The translations under genes were made by a program, and so were the position numbers. The notes beneath the pieces are model-generated. The model was not told the origin of the DNA and ran no database searches. It saw only the letters and a list, made by a program, of their open reading frames with translations. This document shows positions 8,631 through 16,711 of a stretch of DNA of 64,000 bases, piece by piece. The DNA is from Haloplanus sp. HW8-1. Lineage in GTDB: Archaea > Halobacteriota > Halobacteria > Halobacteriales > Haloferacaceae. Where the stretch lies: positions 558,001 to 622,000 of the forward strand of contig NZ_CP098518.1 of NCBI RefSeq assembly GCF_023703795.1, given 5' to 3'. The first letter of the stretch is position 1. Each line of letters opens with the position of its first letter.

Positions 8631-9725
8631 TCACTCCTCCGCGAGCGACTCGGCGACGGCCTCGATGGCCTCGATCGGGACGTCGTGTTCCTCGGCGAGC
8701 GACTGGGCACGGGCGGCCGAAAGGGTTGATCCGGTCCCGTGGTGGTCGTGGACTGGATCGGGCCGGCCGTCGCGCACCTCCAGGTTCACCGCGTCCCAGC
8801 GGGCGTAATGCCCCATCGCGTCGAAGTAGGCCTTGGTCGCGCGGCGTTCGTCGCGGTCGAACTCGGCGGTCAGGAGCGTCTCCTCGCCGACCACCGGGCC
8901 GGCCTTCACGATGCCGGCGGGGTTGACGAGCATACTCCCTCCGTTGCCCACGCCGAACCCGATCTCACCCTCTTCGAACCCCTCGGGCACGTCGTCGCTC
9001 ATGTAGGCCGAACAGGAGGCGACGAACGACTGCGTCTCGAAGGCGTACTCCCGGACCGCGGGGTATATGTCGCAGGTGTCGCGGGCGGCGGGCGAGTCCG
9101 CGCGCGTCTTGTCGCCGGGGTGGCCGTGCTGTTCCCAGAACCCGGGCCAGACGGCGGCGTGGATCTCCTCGCCGTCCGCACACAACGCCGCCTTCGAGAG
9201 GGTCATGTGGTTCTCGTAGCAGACTAACCCGCCGAGCCGTCCCACGTCGGTGTCGTGGGTGGTGAGGTGGGCGGGGTCGCCCCGGCCCCAGATGCTTCGC
9301 TCGTCGTGGGTCGGCATGAGTTTCCGGTGCCGGCGGACGAGTTCCCCCGATCGGTCGAAGAAAAACAGCGAGTTGTAGAGCGTCTCGCTCCCCCGGCGGT
9401 CGTCCACCTCGTTCGTCCCGAGGACGAGATGGAGGTCCGCGTCGGCGACGGCCTCGCCGACGGTCTCGACGGCGTCGTCGTCGACGTGGAGGCTGTGTTC
9501 CCTCAACTCGACCATCAGGTCGGTCCACCGGGCGATGGAGGTGCTCCGTCGCCAGTAGGGGTAGCCGGGGACGTACGTCTCGGGGAAGACCAGTACGTCG
9601 ACGCCGCGGTCACCGGCGCGTTCGATCCACCGGCAGGTCTTCGCGAGGGTGCCCTCGGCGTCGTGGTACTCCGGTTCGATCTGTGCGGCGCCGAGCGTGA
9701 ACGTCTCGGCCACGTCACGGGACAT
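8631..9725 (-). CDS. Nitrilase (carbon-nitrogen hydrolase family)
   Basis: The 364-residue protein carries the Glu-Lys-Cys triad of the carbon-nitrogen hydrolases: [35 protein letters not shown] and [10 protein letters not shown]. The extended motif around the Lys and the CxEN motif match true (branch 1) nitrilases rather than amidases or carbamylases. It should therefore hydrolyse an organic nitrile to an acid, although the substrate is unknown. The start at 9725 is chosen from the usual N-terminus ([14 protein letters not shown]) and a ttatgtc box 27 bases upstream. An in-frame ATG at 9752 preceded by ggagg is the alternative. It lies just after the aMBF1 gene in the same direction. Confidence 0.82.
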   Translation of the reverse strand: MSRDVAETFTLGAAQIEPEYHDAEGTLAKTCRWIERAGDRGVDVLVFPETYVPGYPYWRRSTSIARWTDLMVELREHSLHVDDDAVETVGEAVADADLHLVLGTNEVDDRRGSETLYNSLFFFDRSGELVRRHRKLMPTHDERSIWGRGDPAHLTTHDTDVGRLGGLVCYENHMTLSKAALCADGEEIHAAVWPGFWEQHGHPGDKTRADSPAARDTCDIYPAVREYAFETQSFVASCSAYMSDDVPEGFEEGEIGFGVGNGGSMLVNPAGIVKAGPVVGEETLLTAEFDRDERRATKAYFDAMGHYARWDAVNLEVRDGRPDPVHDHHGTGSTLSAARAQSLAEEHDVPIEAIEAVAESLAEE

Positions 9726-9763
9726 GGCCGGGCCGTCGTGCCCGACCGACATAACCCTCCGCC

Positions 9764-10288
9764 CTAGTCCTTGCGCTTGACCACGTCGCCGAGGGTGGTC
9801 GTCGTCGAGGAGCCACCGGACCACTCCGCGTCCCCGTCGCCGCCGCCCTCGGACAGCGAGATGTCGAGTTCGCGTTCGAGTTCGCCCTGCACGTCGTCGC
9901 TCGGAAGCACGTCGCCGCGTTCGAGTTTGCGGATGAGGCTCGCCTTCTCGTTGAGTTCGTTCGCCAGTTCCTCCTGGCTCAGACCGCGGTCCTCGCGGGC
10001 CGACCGAATGCGGTCGTCGTAGTCGGTGGCGACCTCCTCCATGTCGTCGAACATGTCGTTGCGGCGGGAGGAGCCGCCGGAGGAACTCGACCCGCCGCCG
10101 GAGGTGGACGAAGACGAGGACGAAGACGAGGACGAGGTGGAGTACTTCGTGGAGGACGAACTGCTCGACTCGGTACGGACCTCGGTCCCGAAGTCCGAAC
10201 ACTCGTCGCAGAGTTCCAGTTCGGCCCCTTCGACCTTCGTCGTAGTCAGCGACGAACTCTCGGCTCCACACATTTCACACTGGGGCAT
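9764..10288 (-). CDS. Multiprotein bridging factor aMBF1
   Basis: This 174-residue protein has the archaeal MBF1 plan: an N-terminal zinc ribbon (CEMCGAE and CDECSDFG, Cys 4, 7, 27, 30) and a Cro-like helix-turn-helix at about residues 84-145, with GLSQEELANELNEKASLIRKLERG. Between them lies an unusual linker (residues 41-74) that is almost pure serine with some Gly and Thr. In archaea aMBF1 associates with the ribosome and is linked to translation. A ttttatc box about 27 bases before the ATG suggests a leaderless transcript. The nitrilase gene follows in the same direction. Confidence 0.88.
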   Translation of the reverse strand: MPQCEMCGAESSSLTTTKVEGAELELCDECSDFGTEVRTESSSSSSTKYSTSSSSSSSSSSTSGGGSSSSGGSSRRNDMFDDMEEVATDYDDRIRSAREDRGLSQEELANELNEKASLIRKLERGDVLPSDDVQGELERELDISLSEGGGDGDAEWSGGSSTTTTLGDVVKRKD

Positions 10289-10337
10289 ATGCCTCCGTAG
10301 CGGACGCCGGGGGATAAAAGGTGCGCCCCCGATCCAA

Positions 10338-10940
10338 TCACTGGAGGTCGCGCCACGCACCCCAGAACCGCTGGAGTGCGGTGACGTGACCGATGACGGC
10401 AAACAGCGCGAGCAGGTAGCCGACGACGGTCAGCGGCCCCACCGGATCGGGGATGACGGCGGCGGCGACGCCCCCGACGCCGATCAGCGCGAGACGGTCG
10501 GCGCGACCGACGAGGCCGCCGTACTCCCGGCCGAGCCCGACCGCCTGGATCTGCGTGCCGAGATAGGAGGTCAACAGGACGCCCGTGACGGCGAGGAGGC
10601 CGAGGTCGTACCGACCGACGCCCGCGGCAAGCCCCACTACGAGGACGACGTCGGCGTAGCGATCCAGCACGTGATCCAGCAGGTCGCCCGCCCGGGAGTC
10701 CACGTTCTGTGTCCGTGCCAGCGCCCCGTCGAGGAGATCCAGCCAGCCGTTCGCGAGGACACAGCCCGCTCCGAGGAGGTAGCCGAGCGGCGTGGCGAGG
10801 TAGAATCCTGCGGCGGCCACGAGCGCGAAGCCGAAGGCGACGACGCTGACGCCGTCGGGCGTGAGGCCGAGTCGGTCGGCCGCGGCCACCATCGGGTCGA
10901 GGACGAGTTCGGCCACCGGGCGCAGACGATCCAGCGTCAT
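10338..10940 (-). CDS. CDP-alcohol phosphatidyltransferase family membrane enzyme
   Basis: The 200-residue integral membrane protein carries the family motif D-x2-D-G-x2-A-R-x(n)-G-x3-D-x3-D in WLDLLDGALARTQNV followed by GDLLDHVLDRYAD. About five to six hydrophobic segments are visible. Such enzymes attach an alcohol head group to a CDP-activated lipid, so here it probably helps to make archaeal phospholipid head groups (glycerol-, serine- or inositol-phosphate type; the sequence does not decide). Its ATG overlaps the stop of the adenylate-kinase-like gene by four bases (ATGA), so it is the third gene of the hisC operon. Confidence 0.85.
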   Translation of the reverse strand: MTLDRLRPVAELVLDPMVAAADRLGLTPDGVSVVAFGFALVAAAGFYLATPLGYLLGAGCVLANGWLDLLDGALARTQNVDSRAGDLLDHVLDRYADVVLVVGLAAGVGRYDLGLLAVTGVLLTSYLGTQIQAVGLGREYGGLVGRADRLALIGVGGVAAAVIPDPVGPLTVVGYLLALFAVIGHVTALQRFWGAWRDLQ

Positions 10941-11446
10941 AGGTACTCGAGGAAGTCGACGTCGCCGGCGCTGGGCTCCCGGTTGCCGGCGATCACCGCC
11001 TCGATGTCGGCGGCCACCGCCGCCGGCGTCCGGTCGGTCGTGTCGATTTCGAAGACGCGGTCGGCGCCGTGACGGTCGACCGCCTCCGAGAGGATCACGT
11101 CGAGCGCCTCGCTCTCGGCGTTCTCGGCTGCCTTCGCCTCGCTCGCGCCGCGGTCGCGCAGGCGCGCTTCGAGCACGTCGGGGCGACACCGGAGGACGAC
11201 GACCCGGTCGGCGTCGAGGTGGTGGGCGAGGTGGGATTCGGCGACGCCCGACCAGTCGCCGACCGCCTCCCGGACGGCGTCGAGGTCGGCCACCAGCGAG
11301 TCGCGGTCCGCGTCGCGTTCGGTCCAGAGCCCCGCCTCCCGGATCAGGTCGTTGAGGTGGATCACCGGGTCGTCGAGCAGGGTCGTGGCCGTCGTCTTGC
11401 CGGTGCCCGGGGTGCCCGTGACGGCGACCCGCTCCGTGTCGGTCAC
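10937..11446 (-). CDS. Adenylate kinase-like NMP kinase (AK6/Fap7 type)
   Basis: A 169-residue P-loop kinase with AVTGTPGTGKTTATTLL at the N-terminus and VVVLRCRPDVLEARLRDRG in the lid region. Its short length and layout match the AK6/Fap7 group rather than classical adenylate kinase. Eukaryotic Fap7 works in the maturation of the small ribosomal subunit; an archaeal role of this kind is possible but not shown here. It overlaps hisC by four bases upstream and the CDP-alcohol transferase by four bases downstream, so translation is probably coupled. Confidence 0.85.
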   Translation of the reverse strand: MTDTERVAVTGTPGTGKTTATTLLDDPVIHLNDLIREAGLWTERDADRDSLVADLDAVREAVGDWSGVAESHLAHHLDADRVVVLRCRPDVLEARLRDRGASEAKAAENAESEALDVILSEAVDRHGADRVFEIDTTDRTPAAVAADIEAVIAGNREPSAGDVDFLEYL

Positions 11447-12525
11447 GTCCGCACCTCCGCGAGGACGTCGTTGATCGTCTCGACCGCGCGGGGCGTTGAC
11501 TCGCGGGTGCCACAGGAGACGCGGATACAGTCGGGGAGGCCGAAACTGGAGCAGTCGCGGACGATGACGCCCCGTCGCTGGGTGGCCTCGGCGACGGCGC
11601 TCGCGTCGCCCACCGCCGCGAGGACGAAGTTACCCCCGCTCTCCCACGTCGGCGCGTCGAGGTTCTCGCGAAGGTAGGTCCGTGCCCAGCGCGCCGTCTC
11701 GACGGTCCGTTCGAGGTGGTCGTCGTCGTCGAGGGCGGCCAGCGCGGCCCGACACCCCACCTCGCTGGCGGCGAAGGGCGTGTTGACACGGGCGTAGGCG
11801 TCGGCCCACGCTTCGGGGACGACCCCGTAGCCGACGCGGAGGCCGGCGAGACCGTAGGCCTTCGAGAACGTGCGCGTGACCGCGACGTTGTCGTGGTCGT
11901 CGAGGAGGTCGATCGCGGACGGCGACTCGGTGTACTCGCCGTAGGCCTCGTCGACGACGAGTAGGGTGCGGTCGGCCACGGCCTCGGCGAGGTCGACGAT
12001 TGCCGCCCGCGCGAGTTCGGCACCCGTCGGATTGTGCGGCGTCGTGAGATAGACGATCCGCTCGCCGTCGTAGGCGTCGAGGACGGTGGCCGGCGTCTGG
12101 ACGAAGTCGTCGGCCTTCGAGAGGTCGTAGGTCGCCACCTCACCGTGGTGATAGCGGGCGCTCATCCGGTAGTAAGAGAAGCCGGGATCGGGTGCGAGCA
12201 CCCGGTCGCCGGGGTCGAGGAAGGCCCGCGAGAGGTAATCGAGGGCGCCGTCGGCACCCGGCGTCACCCAGATCTGCTCGGGGGTGACTCCCCAGTAGGC
12301 GGCCAGTTTCTCGCCGAGGTCCGTGTGCGAGGCCTTCGGATAGACGCCCACGGTGGGCGCCGTCTCGCGGATTGCCTCGACGGCCGCCGGCCCCGGTCCG
12401 TGCGGGTTCTCGTTCGAGGAGAGTTTCGTGAGGTCGCCGGGGTCCATCCCCAAGTCGCGGGCGACCTCCTCCGCCCCGCGGCCGGGGACGTACGGCGAGA
12501 GCTCCGAGAGATCCCGTGGTTGCAT
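11443..12525 (-). CDS. hisC: Histidinol-phosphate aminotransferase
   Basis: The 360-residue enzyme is a class I/II PLP aminotransferase of histidine biosynthesis. Signatures include KLSSNENPHGPGP, YLTTPHNPTGAEL, VVDEAYGEY and the PLP lysine in TFSKAYGLAGLRVGYG; RVSCGTRE near the end binds the substrate carboxylate. The start at 12525 (MQPRDLSELSPYVPGRG) is chosen by homology. The palindrome acgcttaagcgt at 12548-12559 sits where the TATA box should be. It is the first gene of an operon with the AK6-like kinase and the CDP-alcohol transferase. Confidence 0.92.
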   Translation of the reverse strand: MQPRDLSELSPYVPGRGAEEVARDLGMDPGDLTKLSSNENPHGPGPAAVEAIRETAPTVGVYPKASHTDLGEKLAAYWGVTPEQIWVTPGADGALDYLSRAFLDPGDRVLAPDPGFSYYRMSARYHHGEVATYDLSKADDFVQTPATVLDAYDGERIVYLTTPHNPTGAELARAAIVDLAEAVADRTLLVVDEAYGEYTESPSAIDLLDDHDNVAVTRTFSKAYGLAGLRVGYGVVPEAWADAYARVNTPFAASEVGCRAALAALDDDDHLERTVETARWARTYLRENLDAPTWESGGNFVLAAVGDASAVAEATQRRGVIVRDCSSFGLPDCIRVSCGTRESTPRAVETINDVLAEVRT

Positions 12526-12577
12526 GATCGGAGGATGCGGACGCCGACGCTTAAGCGTGGCCAATGGCGCCGACCCA

Positions 12578-13084
12578 TCAGGGATCGGCCTCGATGGCCT
12601 CGATCCCGTCGTGGGCCAGTTCCAGTGTCTCGGTGGCGGCGGCCGGTCGATCCGCGGCCAGTTCCGGTCCCTCCCATCCGACCGGCGTGGCGTTGAGACA
12701 GCGCCACCCCCGCGCCCGGGTGCCGGCCTCGTCGAGGAGGAACACCCGCACGTCCCGCCGCTCGGCCGTCCCGTCGACCCAGCCGCGGAGCCAGTCCCAC
12801 AGCCGCCGGTCGTCGGTCACGCCACGTCGGAGTCGGAGGGTCGGCGAAGTGGTGCGTCGTCGCGAGGGGGAAGGGATCGCGCCGGCGAACCGGCCGGGGC
12901 GCACGCGCCAGCGCAGCCGATCCGGCGTCCCGGCCGGTTCGTCGCCCCCACCGTCGTCGGCCGGCCGCGCTTGGACACGCACCGACAGGCCGGTCACCGC
13001 CGTGAACCCGAGAGGCGGGCGGTCGTCGCCGAGATCGACGTCGAACCGATGGCGGCCGTAGGGGTCGGCGCCGCGGTCGCTCAT
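12578..13084 (-). CDS. Contractile-tail tube-like protein (gp19/eCIS tube family), second copy
   Basis: The 168-residue protein resembles the tube subunits of phage tails and extracellular contractile injection systems (T4 gp19-like). The N-terminal GRHRFDVDLGDD-RPPLGFTAVTGL and the C-terminal LLDEAGTRARGWRCLNATPVGWEGPELAA follow the usual family pattern, in which the strand near the end carries W-x-x-x-N-A-x-P. A proline- and arginine-rich insertion occupies about residues 40-80. It overlaps the related upstream gene by four bases. No sheath, baseplate or ATPase gene is nearby, so it is an orphan pair. Function unknown. Confidence 0.65.
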   Translation of the reverse strand: MSDRGADPYGRHRFDVDLGDDRPPLGFTAVTGLSVRVQARPADDGGGDEPAGTPDRLRWRVRPGRFAGAIPSPSRRRTTSPTLRLRRGVTDDRRLWDWLRGWVDGTAERRDVRVFLLDEAGTRARGWRCLNATPVGWEGPELAADRPAAATETLELAHDGIEAIEADP

Positions 13085-13668
13085 TCCGTCTCGCGGGGCC
13101 GCACGTCCGGCTTCTCGGGTGGAGACGACTCGAAGGACGGCGTCCCGTCGAGCGGTTCGCGATCACCATTTGCCGGCGGTGACGCCCGCTCGCCGTCGCG
13201 GGTCCCGCCGTCGGTCTCCTCGTTCTCGCCGCCGCCGCGTCGGACTCCTTCGTGGACGATTTCGAGCGTCTCGATGGCGACGGCGGAGCGGTCGGCGTCC
13301 AGCGTCGGCCCCTCGTAGCTGGCCGGCCAGGCGTTCCGGAACTCCCAGCGCGCCGCGGTCGAGCCCTCCTCGTCCAGCAGGACGACCGCGACGGAGCGAC
13401 GCGCGTCGTCCACCTTCCCAGTCTCGACGAGCCGTCGCCACTCGGAGAGCTCGATGGAGTCGGTCGTGACGCCGTTCCGGAGCTCCAGCGGGCCGTACTC
13501 GTTTAGCCCGGCGAGCTTTCGGGGCGTCGGCGGCTCGTTGCCCTCGCGGTACTCGACGACCGTCGTCGACGTCGACGGGAGCCGACAGCGGCTGAAGCCG
13601 GCCTTCGCGACGCCGTCGATTTCGAGGAGGAAGCGCGCCACCCGGAACGGCCCGTGGCGGTCAGGCAT
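13081..13668 (-). CDS. Contractile-tail tube-like protein (gp19/eCIS tube family), first copy
   Basis: The 195-residue protein shows the gp19/eCIS tube pattern more clearly than its neighbour: PFRVARFLLEIDGVAKAGFSRC, then VVEYREGNEPPTPRKLAGLN, then LLDEEGSTAARWEFRNAWPASYEGPTLDA and IETLEIVHEG. The last 50 residues are an acidic, Pro/Gly-rich tail beyond the fold. In complete systems such proteins stack into the inner tube of a contractile spike. Here only the two tube-like genes occur, as an overlapping ATGA pair. Upstream (13685-13740) two palindromes lie in the promoter region. Confidence 0.7.
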   Translation of the reverse strand: MPDRHGPFRVARFLLEIDGVAKAGFSRCRLPSTSTTVVEYREGNEPPTPRKLAGLNEYGPLELRNGVTTDSIELSEWRRLVETGKVDDARRSVAVVLLDEEGSTAARWEFRNAWPASYEGPTLDADRSAVAIETLEIVHEGVRRGGGENEETDGGTRDGERASPPANGDREPLDGTPSFESSPPEKPDVRPRETE

Positions 13669-13718
13669 CGTACCGCTCCGTTCGGCGGTTCGAACCGCTC
13701 GGTTCCAGGCCCTGTCGT

Positions 13719-13740
13719 GCGGTATCTATGTACATACCGC
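13719..13740. promoter_or_regulatory. 7-8-7 inverted repeat upstream of the tube-like genes
   Basis: The sequence gcggtat-N8-ataccgc is a perfect 7-base inverted repeat whose centre contains a TATA-like tatgtacata on the minus strand, 50-70 bases before the ATG at 13668. A second perfect palindrome, gcggttcgaaccgc, lies at 13685-13698. Both could be operators for the orphan tube-like pair. Confidence 0.4.
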
Positions 13741-13779
13741 CTAGCCGAACTCATTCAGAGATATTGAAACTTTCCGCGC

Positions 13780-15369
13780 TCACAGCCAGTCGGCGAGGCG
13801 GTCGGCGAGCCGGCAGGACAGCGCCGCGATGGTGAGGGTGGGATTCATCGCGCCGCCGGTCGGGAAGACGCTGCTGCCGGCGATCCACAGGTTCCGGAGG
13901 TCGTGGGCACGGCAGTCGGGGGCGACGACGCTCTCGCTCGGGTCGGTCCCCATCCGTGTCGTCCCCATGTGGTGGTAGGCGGGGCCGGTGGCGTCCGGGC
14001 CGACCACCCAGTCGACGGTGGCGTCGAGTTCCTCCAGAATCGCCACCTGCACCTCGTTGACCCGCTCGATGGCGGCGCGCGTGCGATCCCCGACCGACCA
14101 CCGCACCTCGGGGACGGGGTTGCCGTGGTCGTCGGTCGTCGAGCGATCGAGCGTGATGCGGTTGTCGGCGTCGGGAAACTGCTCGACCAGGCCGCCGACC
14201 GCGAGGTGGGTGCCGTAGGAGTCCCGCAGCGAGTCCAGCAGGTCGTCCCCCCAGGTGTCCGCGTGGAGGGCCTCGATCACCGGCGACGGGCCGGCGTAGT
14301 TGAGGAACTCGAGTTTGACCCCCGGCAGCGGGTCGGTGTCGTCGTAGAGCGCGTGGCTCTCGGTGGTGTTGAATCCGACGTGGTTCTGCCGGGTCGGACG
14401 GTCGATCCGACCGCCGGCGCCCGCAAAGCAGTGGTCCATGAAGTACCGCCCGACGAGGCCGGAGGAGTTGGCGAGGCCGTCCGGGTAGGCGTCGGAGGCC
14501 GAGAGGAGGAGGAGGCGGACGTTCTCGACGCCGCCGCAGGCGAGGACGACGGCGCGGGCGGCCTGTCGGTGTTCCCGGCCGTCGGGGGTGGCGTAGACGG
14601 CGGCCTCGATCCGGTCGTCGGTGTGGGCGAGTCGCTGGACCGGTGCGCGGTCGATCACCCGGGCGCCGGCGGCCTCGGCGCGCGCGACGTGGCGCTCGGC
14701 GGTGTACTTGGCACCCGAGGGACAGACGGGCTTGCAGGTCCCGTAGCCGACGCAGGCGGTCGCGTCGTCGTACGGTTCGGAGTTGCGCGCGTTCGGCACC
14801 GAATGGGTCGGGAGCCCCAGCGACTCGCAGGCCTCGGCGAAGATGGCGTCGCTGTGGGAGGGCGGGAAGGCCGGGAGGGGATGGGGCTCCTCGCGGGGCG
14901 GCGCGAAGGGGTTGTCGGCGGCGCCGGCGACGCCCAGTTCCCGCTCCGCCTCGGCGTAGTACGGCCGGAGGTCGTCGTATCCGATGGGCCAGTCGCTCCC
15001 GACGCCGTGACGGGATCGCATCTCGAAGTCGCGCTCGTGGAGGCGCATCACCATCCCCTGCCAGTGGAGCGTCGATCCGCCGACGCCCTTCACCCGGGCG
15101 GCGTTCAGGGGGTAGTCGCGCGGCCCGCTCGTCGCGTAGGCGTCGCGCTCGCCGCCCATCCCCCAGAGTCCCTCGATACCGGGACGCAGGTGGGCGTCGA
15201 GTTGCTCCTCGCGGTCGGCGGGGTCGAACCGCGGTCCCGCGTCGAGGACGACGATGTCGTGACCCGACTCGGCGAGCCGAGCGGCGACGATGGCGCCGGC
15301 GGGGCCCGCGCCGACGACGCAGACGTCGACCGGCGACGAGGGGGTCCGGTCGGTCGTCGGTTCAGCCAT
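13780..15369 (-). CDS. GMC family FAD-dependent oxidoreductase
   Basis: The 529-residue enzyme has an N-terminal FAD dinucleotide fold (VCVVGAGPAGAIVAARLAESG), the GMC signature VKGVGGSTLHWQGM, and the C-terminal YHHMGTTRMG plus GSSVFPTGGAMNPTLTIAAL with the active-site His/Asn pattern. It resembles the large subunit of gluconate/sorbitol-type dehydrogenases and should oxidise a sugar or alcohol. The Cys pattern CVGYGTCKPVCPSGAKY in the middle is typical of this branch. Its ATG overlaps the small-subunit gene upstream by eight bases. No cytochrome subunit is encoded nearby, so the electron acceptor is unknown. Confidence 0.85.
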   Translation of the reverse strand: MAEPTTDRTPSSPVDVCVVGAGPAGAIVAARLAESGHDIVVLDAGPRFDPADREEQLDAHLRPGIEGLWGMGGERDAYATSGPRDYPLNAARVKGVGGSTLHWQGMVMRLHERDFEMRSRHGVGSDWPIGYDDLRPYYAEAERELGVAGAADNPFAPPREEPHPLPAFPPSHSDAIFAEACESLGLPTHSVPNARNSEPYDDATACVGYGTCKPVCPSGAKYTAERHVARAEAAGARVIDRAPVQRLAHTDDRIEAAVYATPDGREHRQAARAVVLACGGVENVRLLLLSASDAYPDGLANSSGLVGRYFMDHCFAGAGGRIDRPTRQNHVGFNTTESHALYDDTDPLPGVKLEFLNYAGPSPVIEALHADTWGDDLLDSLRDSYGTHLAVGGLVEQFPDADNRITLDRSTTDDHGNPVPEVRWSVGDRTRAAIERVNEVQVAILEELDATVDWVVGPDATGPAYHHMGTTRMGTDPSESVVAPDCRAHDLRNLWIAGSSVFPTGGAMNPTLTIAALSCRLADRLADWL

Positions 15370-15907
15370 CGTCCTCCATCGAAGCGCGCCGGTAGCTCTC
15401 GGTCCCCCCGGGGTAGCCGATCGGGTTCTCGATGCCCACGAGGCGACCACCGGTCGGCGAGGCGTAGAAGGCGTAGAGCAGTTCGTTGACGACGTACAAC
15501 CGGACGCGGGTCGAGAGAGTGTCGTCGGGGTCCGGATCGGCCACGTCGACGCCGAGGTCGCGGAGCAACCGGTCGCGGGTGGCGGCATCGAGGTCGGTCA
15601 GGGGGGCGTCGAACCAGTCGCGGGCCGTGGCGTCGAGGGCCGCCGCGGCATCCACCACGCCCGCTCGGTGGTCGGGGTCGTCGGCCATCCGACCCGCCAC
15701 GTACGTCCCGACGAACTCCTCGATGCCCGTCGCGGCGTCGGGATAGACGACGTCGGCGACGGCCACGAGCGTCGCGAGCGTGTCCTCGGGGACGTCGGCG
15801 TCTGCGGACCCTCCCGCGGACTCCCCGTCGCGGAGCGTGTGTCCGACGGCGACCGCGCCACCCGTCGCCGCCAGCGCCGCCAGCGCGTCCCGCCTCGTCA
15901 GATCCAT
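15362..15907 (-). CDS. Gluconate 2-dehydrogenase subunit 3-like protein, Tat exported
   Basis: The 181-residue protein starts with a twin-arginine signal (TRRDALAALAATGGAVAVG), so the folded protein is exported through Tat. The rest matches the small subunit of gluconate-type GMC dehydrogenases (VVYPDAATGIEEFVGTYVAGR and LYVVNELLYAFYASPTGG). It probably carries the GMC partner, which has no signal of its own, across the membrane as a complex. The two genes overlap by eight bases. A perfect TTAGGC-AG-GCCTAA palindrome lies 11-24 bases before the ATG. Confidence 0.8.
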   Translation of the reverse strand: MDLTRRDALAALAATGGAVAVGHTLRDGESAGGSADADVPEDTLATLVAVADVVYPDAATGIEEFVGTYVAGRMADDPDHRAGVVDAAAALDATARDWFDAPLTDLDAATRDRLLRDLGVDVADPDPDDTLSTRVRLYVVNELLYAFYASPTGGRLVGIENPIGYPGGTESYRRASMEDDG

Positions 15908-15917
15908 CGGAGGTGGA

Positions 15918-15931
15918 TTAGGCAGGCCTAA
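15918..15931. promoter_or_regulatory. DtxR/SirR-like palindrome in the GMC operon promoter
   Basis: TTAGGC-AG-GCCTAA is a perfect inverted repeat that overlaps the TATA-like ataaattta (about 15929-15937 on the minus strand) and the expected start of transcription. Its shape resembles sites of DtxR/IdeR/SirR iron-dependent repressors. Binding here would block the promoter when metal is plentiful. The regulator is not in the window. Confidence 0.55.
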
Positions 15932-16072
15932 ATTTATGGCTTGCCCTCCGGATCGACGCCGCGGTCAGAACGGTCGGATATCCGGGTGGCATCGTCACGA
16001 GAACGGCCCGCCGCACGCGGACGGCGTCATGATTACCAAAATTTATAACTTTACCGATATTAACCGTGGCGC

Positions 16073-16708
16073 ATGGTACCATCACCCGACTGGCTCTCGC
16101 TCGATGCCGGAGAGGAAGTCGTCTGGACGGGGGCCCCGCGATTGCGACGAATCATCTCGAACGTCGCGACGTTCGCTATCTGGTCGCTGGCGGCGTTCGC
16201 GGCGGCGTTCGCCCTCACGACTGTGCTGAACGTCGAACTCCCCATCCCGAATCGGGCAGTGTGGGGTGTCGCCGTCCTGTGGACGCTCCTCCAGGCTGTC
16301 ACCCCCGTCTGGGCGTACTTGCGAACGACAAACACCGACTACCTCCTTACCGACGAGAACGTCTACAAGAAGACCGGCGTCTGGTCGGAGAACGTCACCC
16401 GAATCGGCATCGACAAAATCCAGAACACGCAGTTGAAGAAGGATTTCTTCGGCAACGTTTTCGACTACGGAACGATCCTCCTCAGCACGGCCGGCGGGGG
16501 TGGAGTCGAGATGTCGATCGAAGATCTGGACGATCCCGACGAACTCCGTACCGAACTCCGGACGAGGATCGCACAGGCCAGCGACCGAACTCACGACGAA
16601 TCCGGGACGGGTCACGGTAGCGTCGACCCCGAAACGATCGACGCTCTCGTCGACGAGGCGACGAAGCTGCGTGAAACTACGGAGACCGTCGAACGCCACC
16701 TGCAATAG
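16073..16708 (+). CDS. PH-domain membrane protein (bacterial PH, YdbS-like), copy 1
   Basis: This 211-residue protein begins with WLSLDAGEEVVWTGAPRLRR, has two membrane segments (about residues 32-52 and 62-82), and then a bacterial-type PH domain with NTDYLLTDENVYKKTGVWSENVTRIGIDKIQNTQ and the matching DFFGNVFDYGTILLSTAGG. The PH domain should face the cytoplasm. The last 50 residues are charged and end in a short predicted coil. TTTATAA at 16043-16049 lies about 28 bases before the ATG, indicating a leaderless mRNA. A related gene follows after 3 bases. Function unknown. Confidence 0.75.
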   Translation: MVPSPDWLSLDAGEEVVWTGAPRLRRIISNVATFAIWSLAAFAAAFALTTVLNVELPIPNRAVWGVAVLWTLLQAVTPVWAYLRTTNTDYLLTDENVYKKTGVWSENVTRIGIDKIQNTQLKKDFFGNVFDYGTILLSTAGGGGVEMSIEDLDDPDELRTELRTRIAQASDRTHDESGTGHGSVDPETIDALVDEATKLRETTETVERHLQ

Positions 16709-16711
16709 ACC

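Noticed and set aside
13685-13698. gcggttcgaaccgc read as a tRNA T-arm
   Set aside because: The ggttcgaacc core looks like a T-arm, but it is a perfect palindrome with no acceptor stem or other tRNA arms around it.
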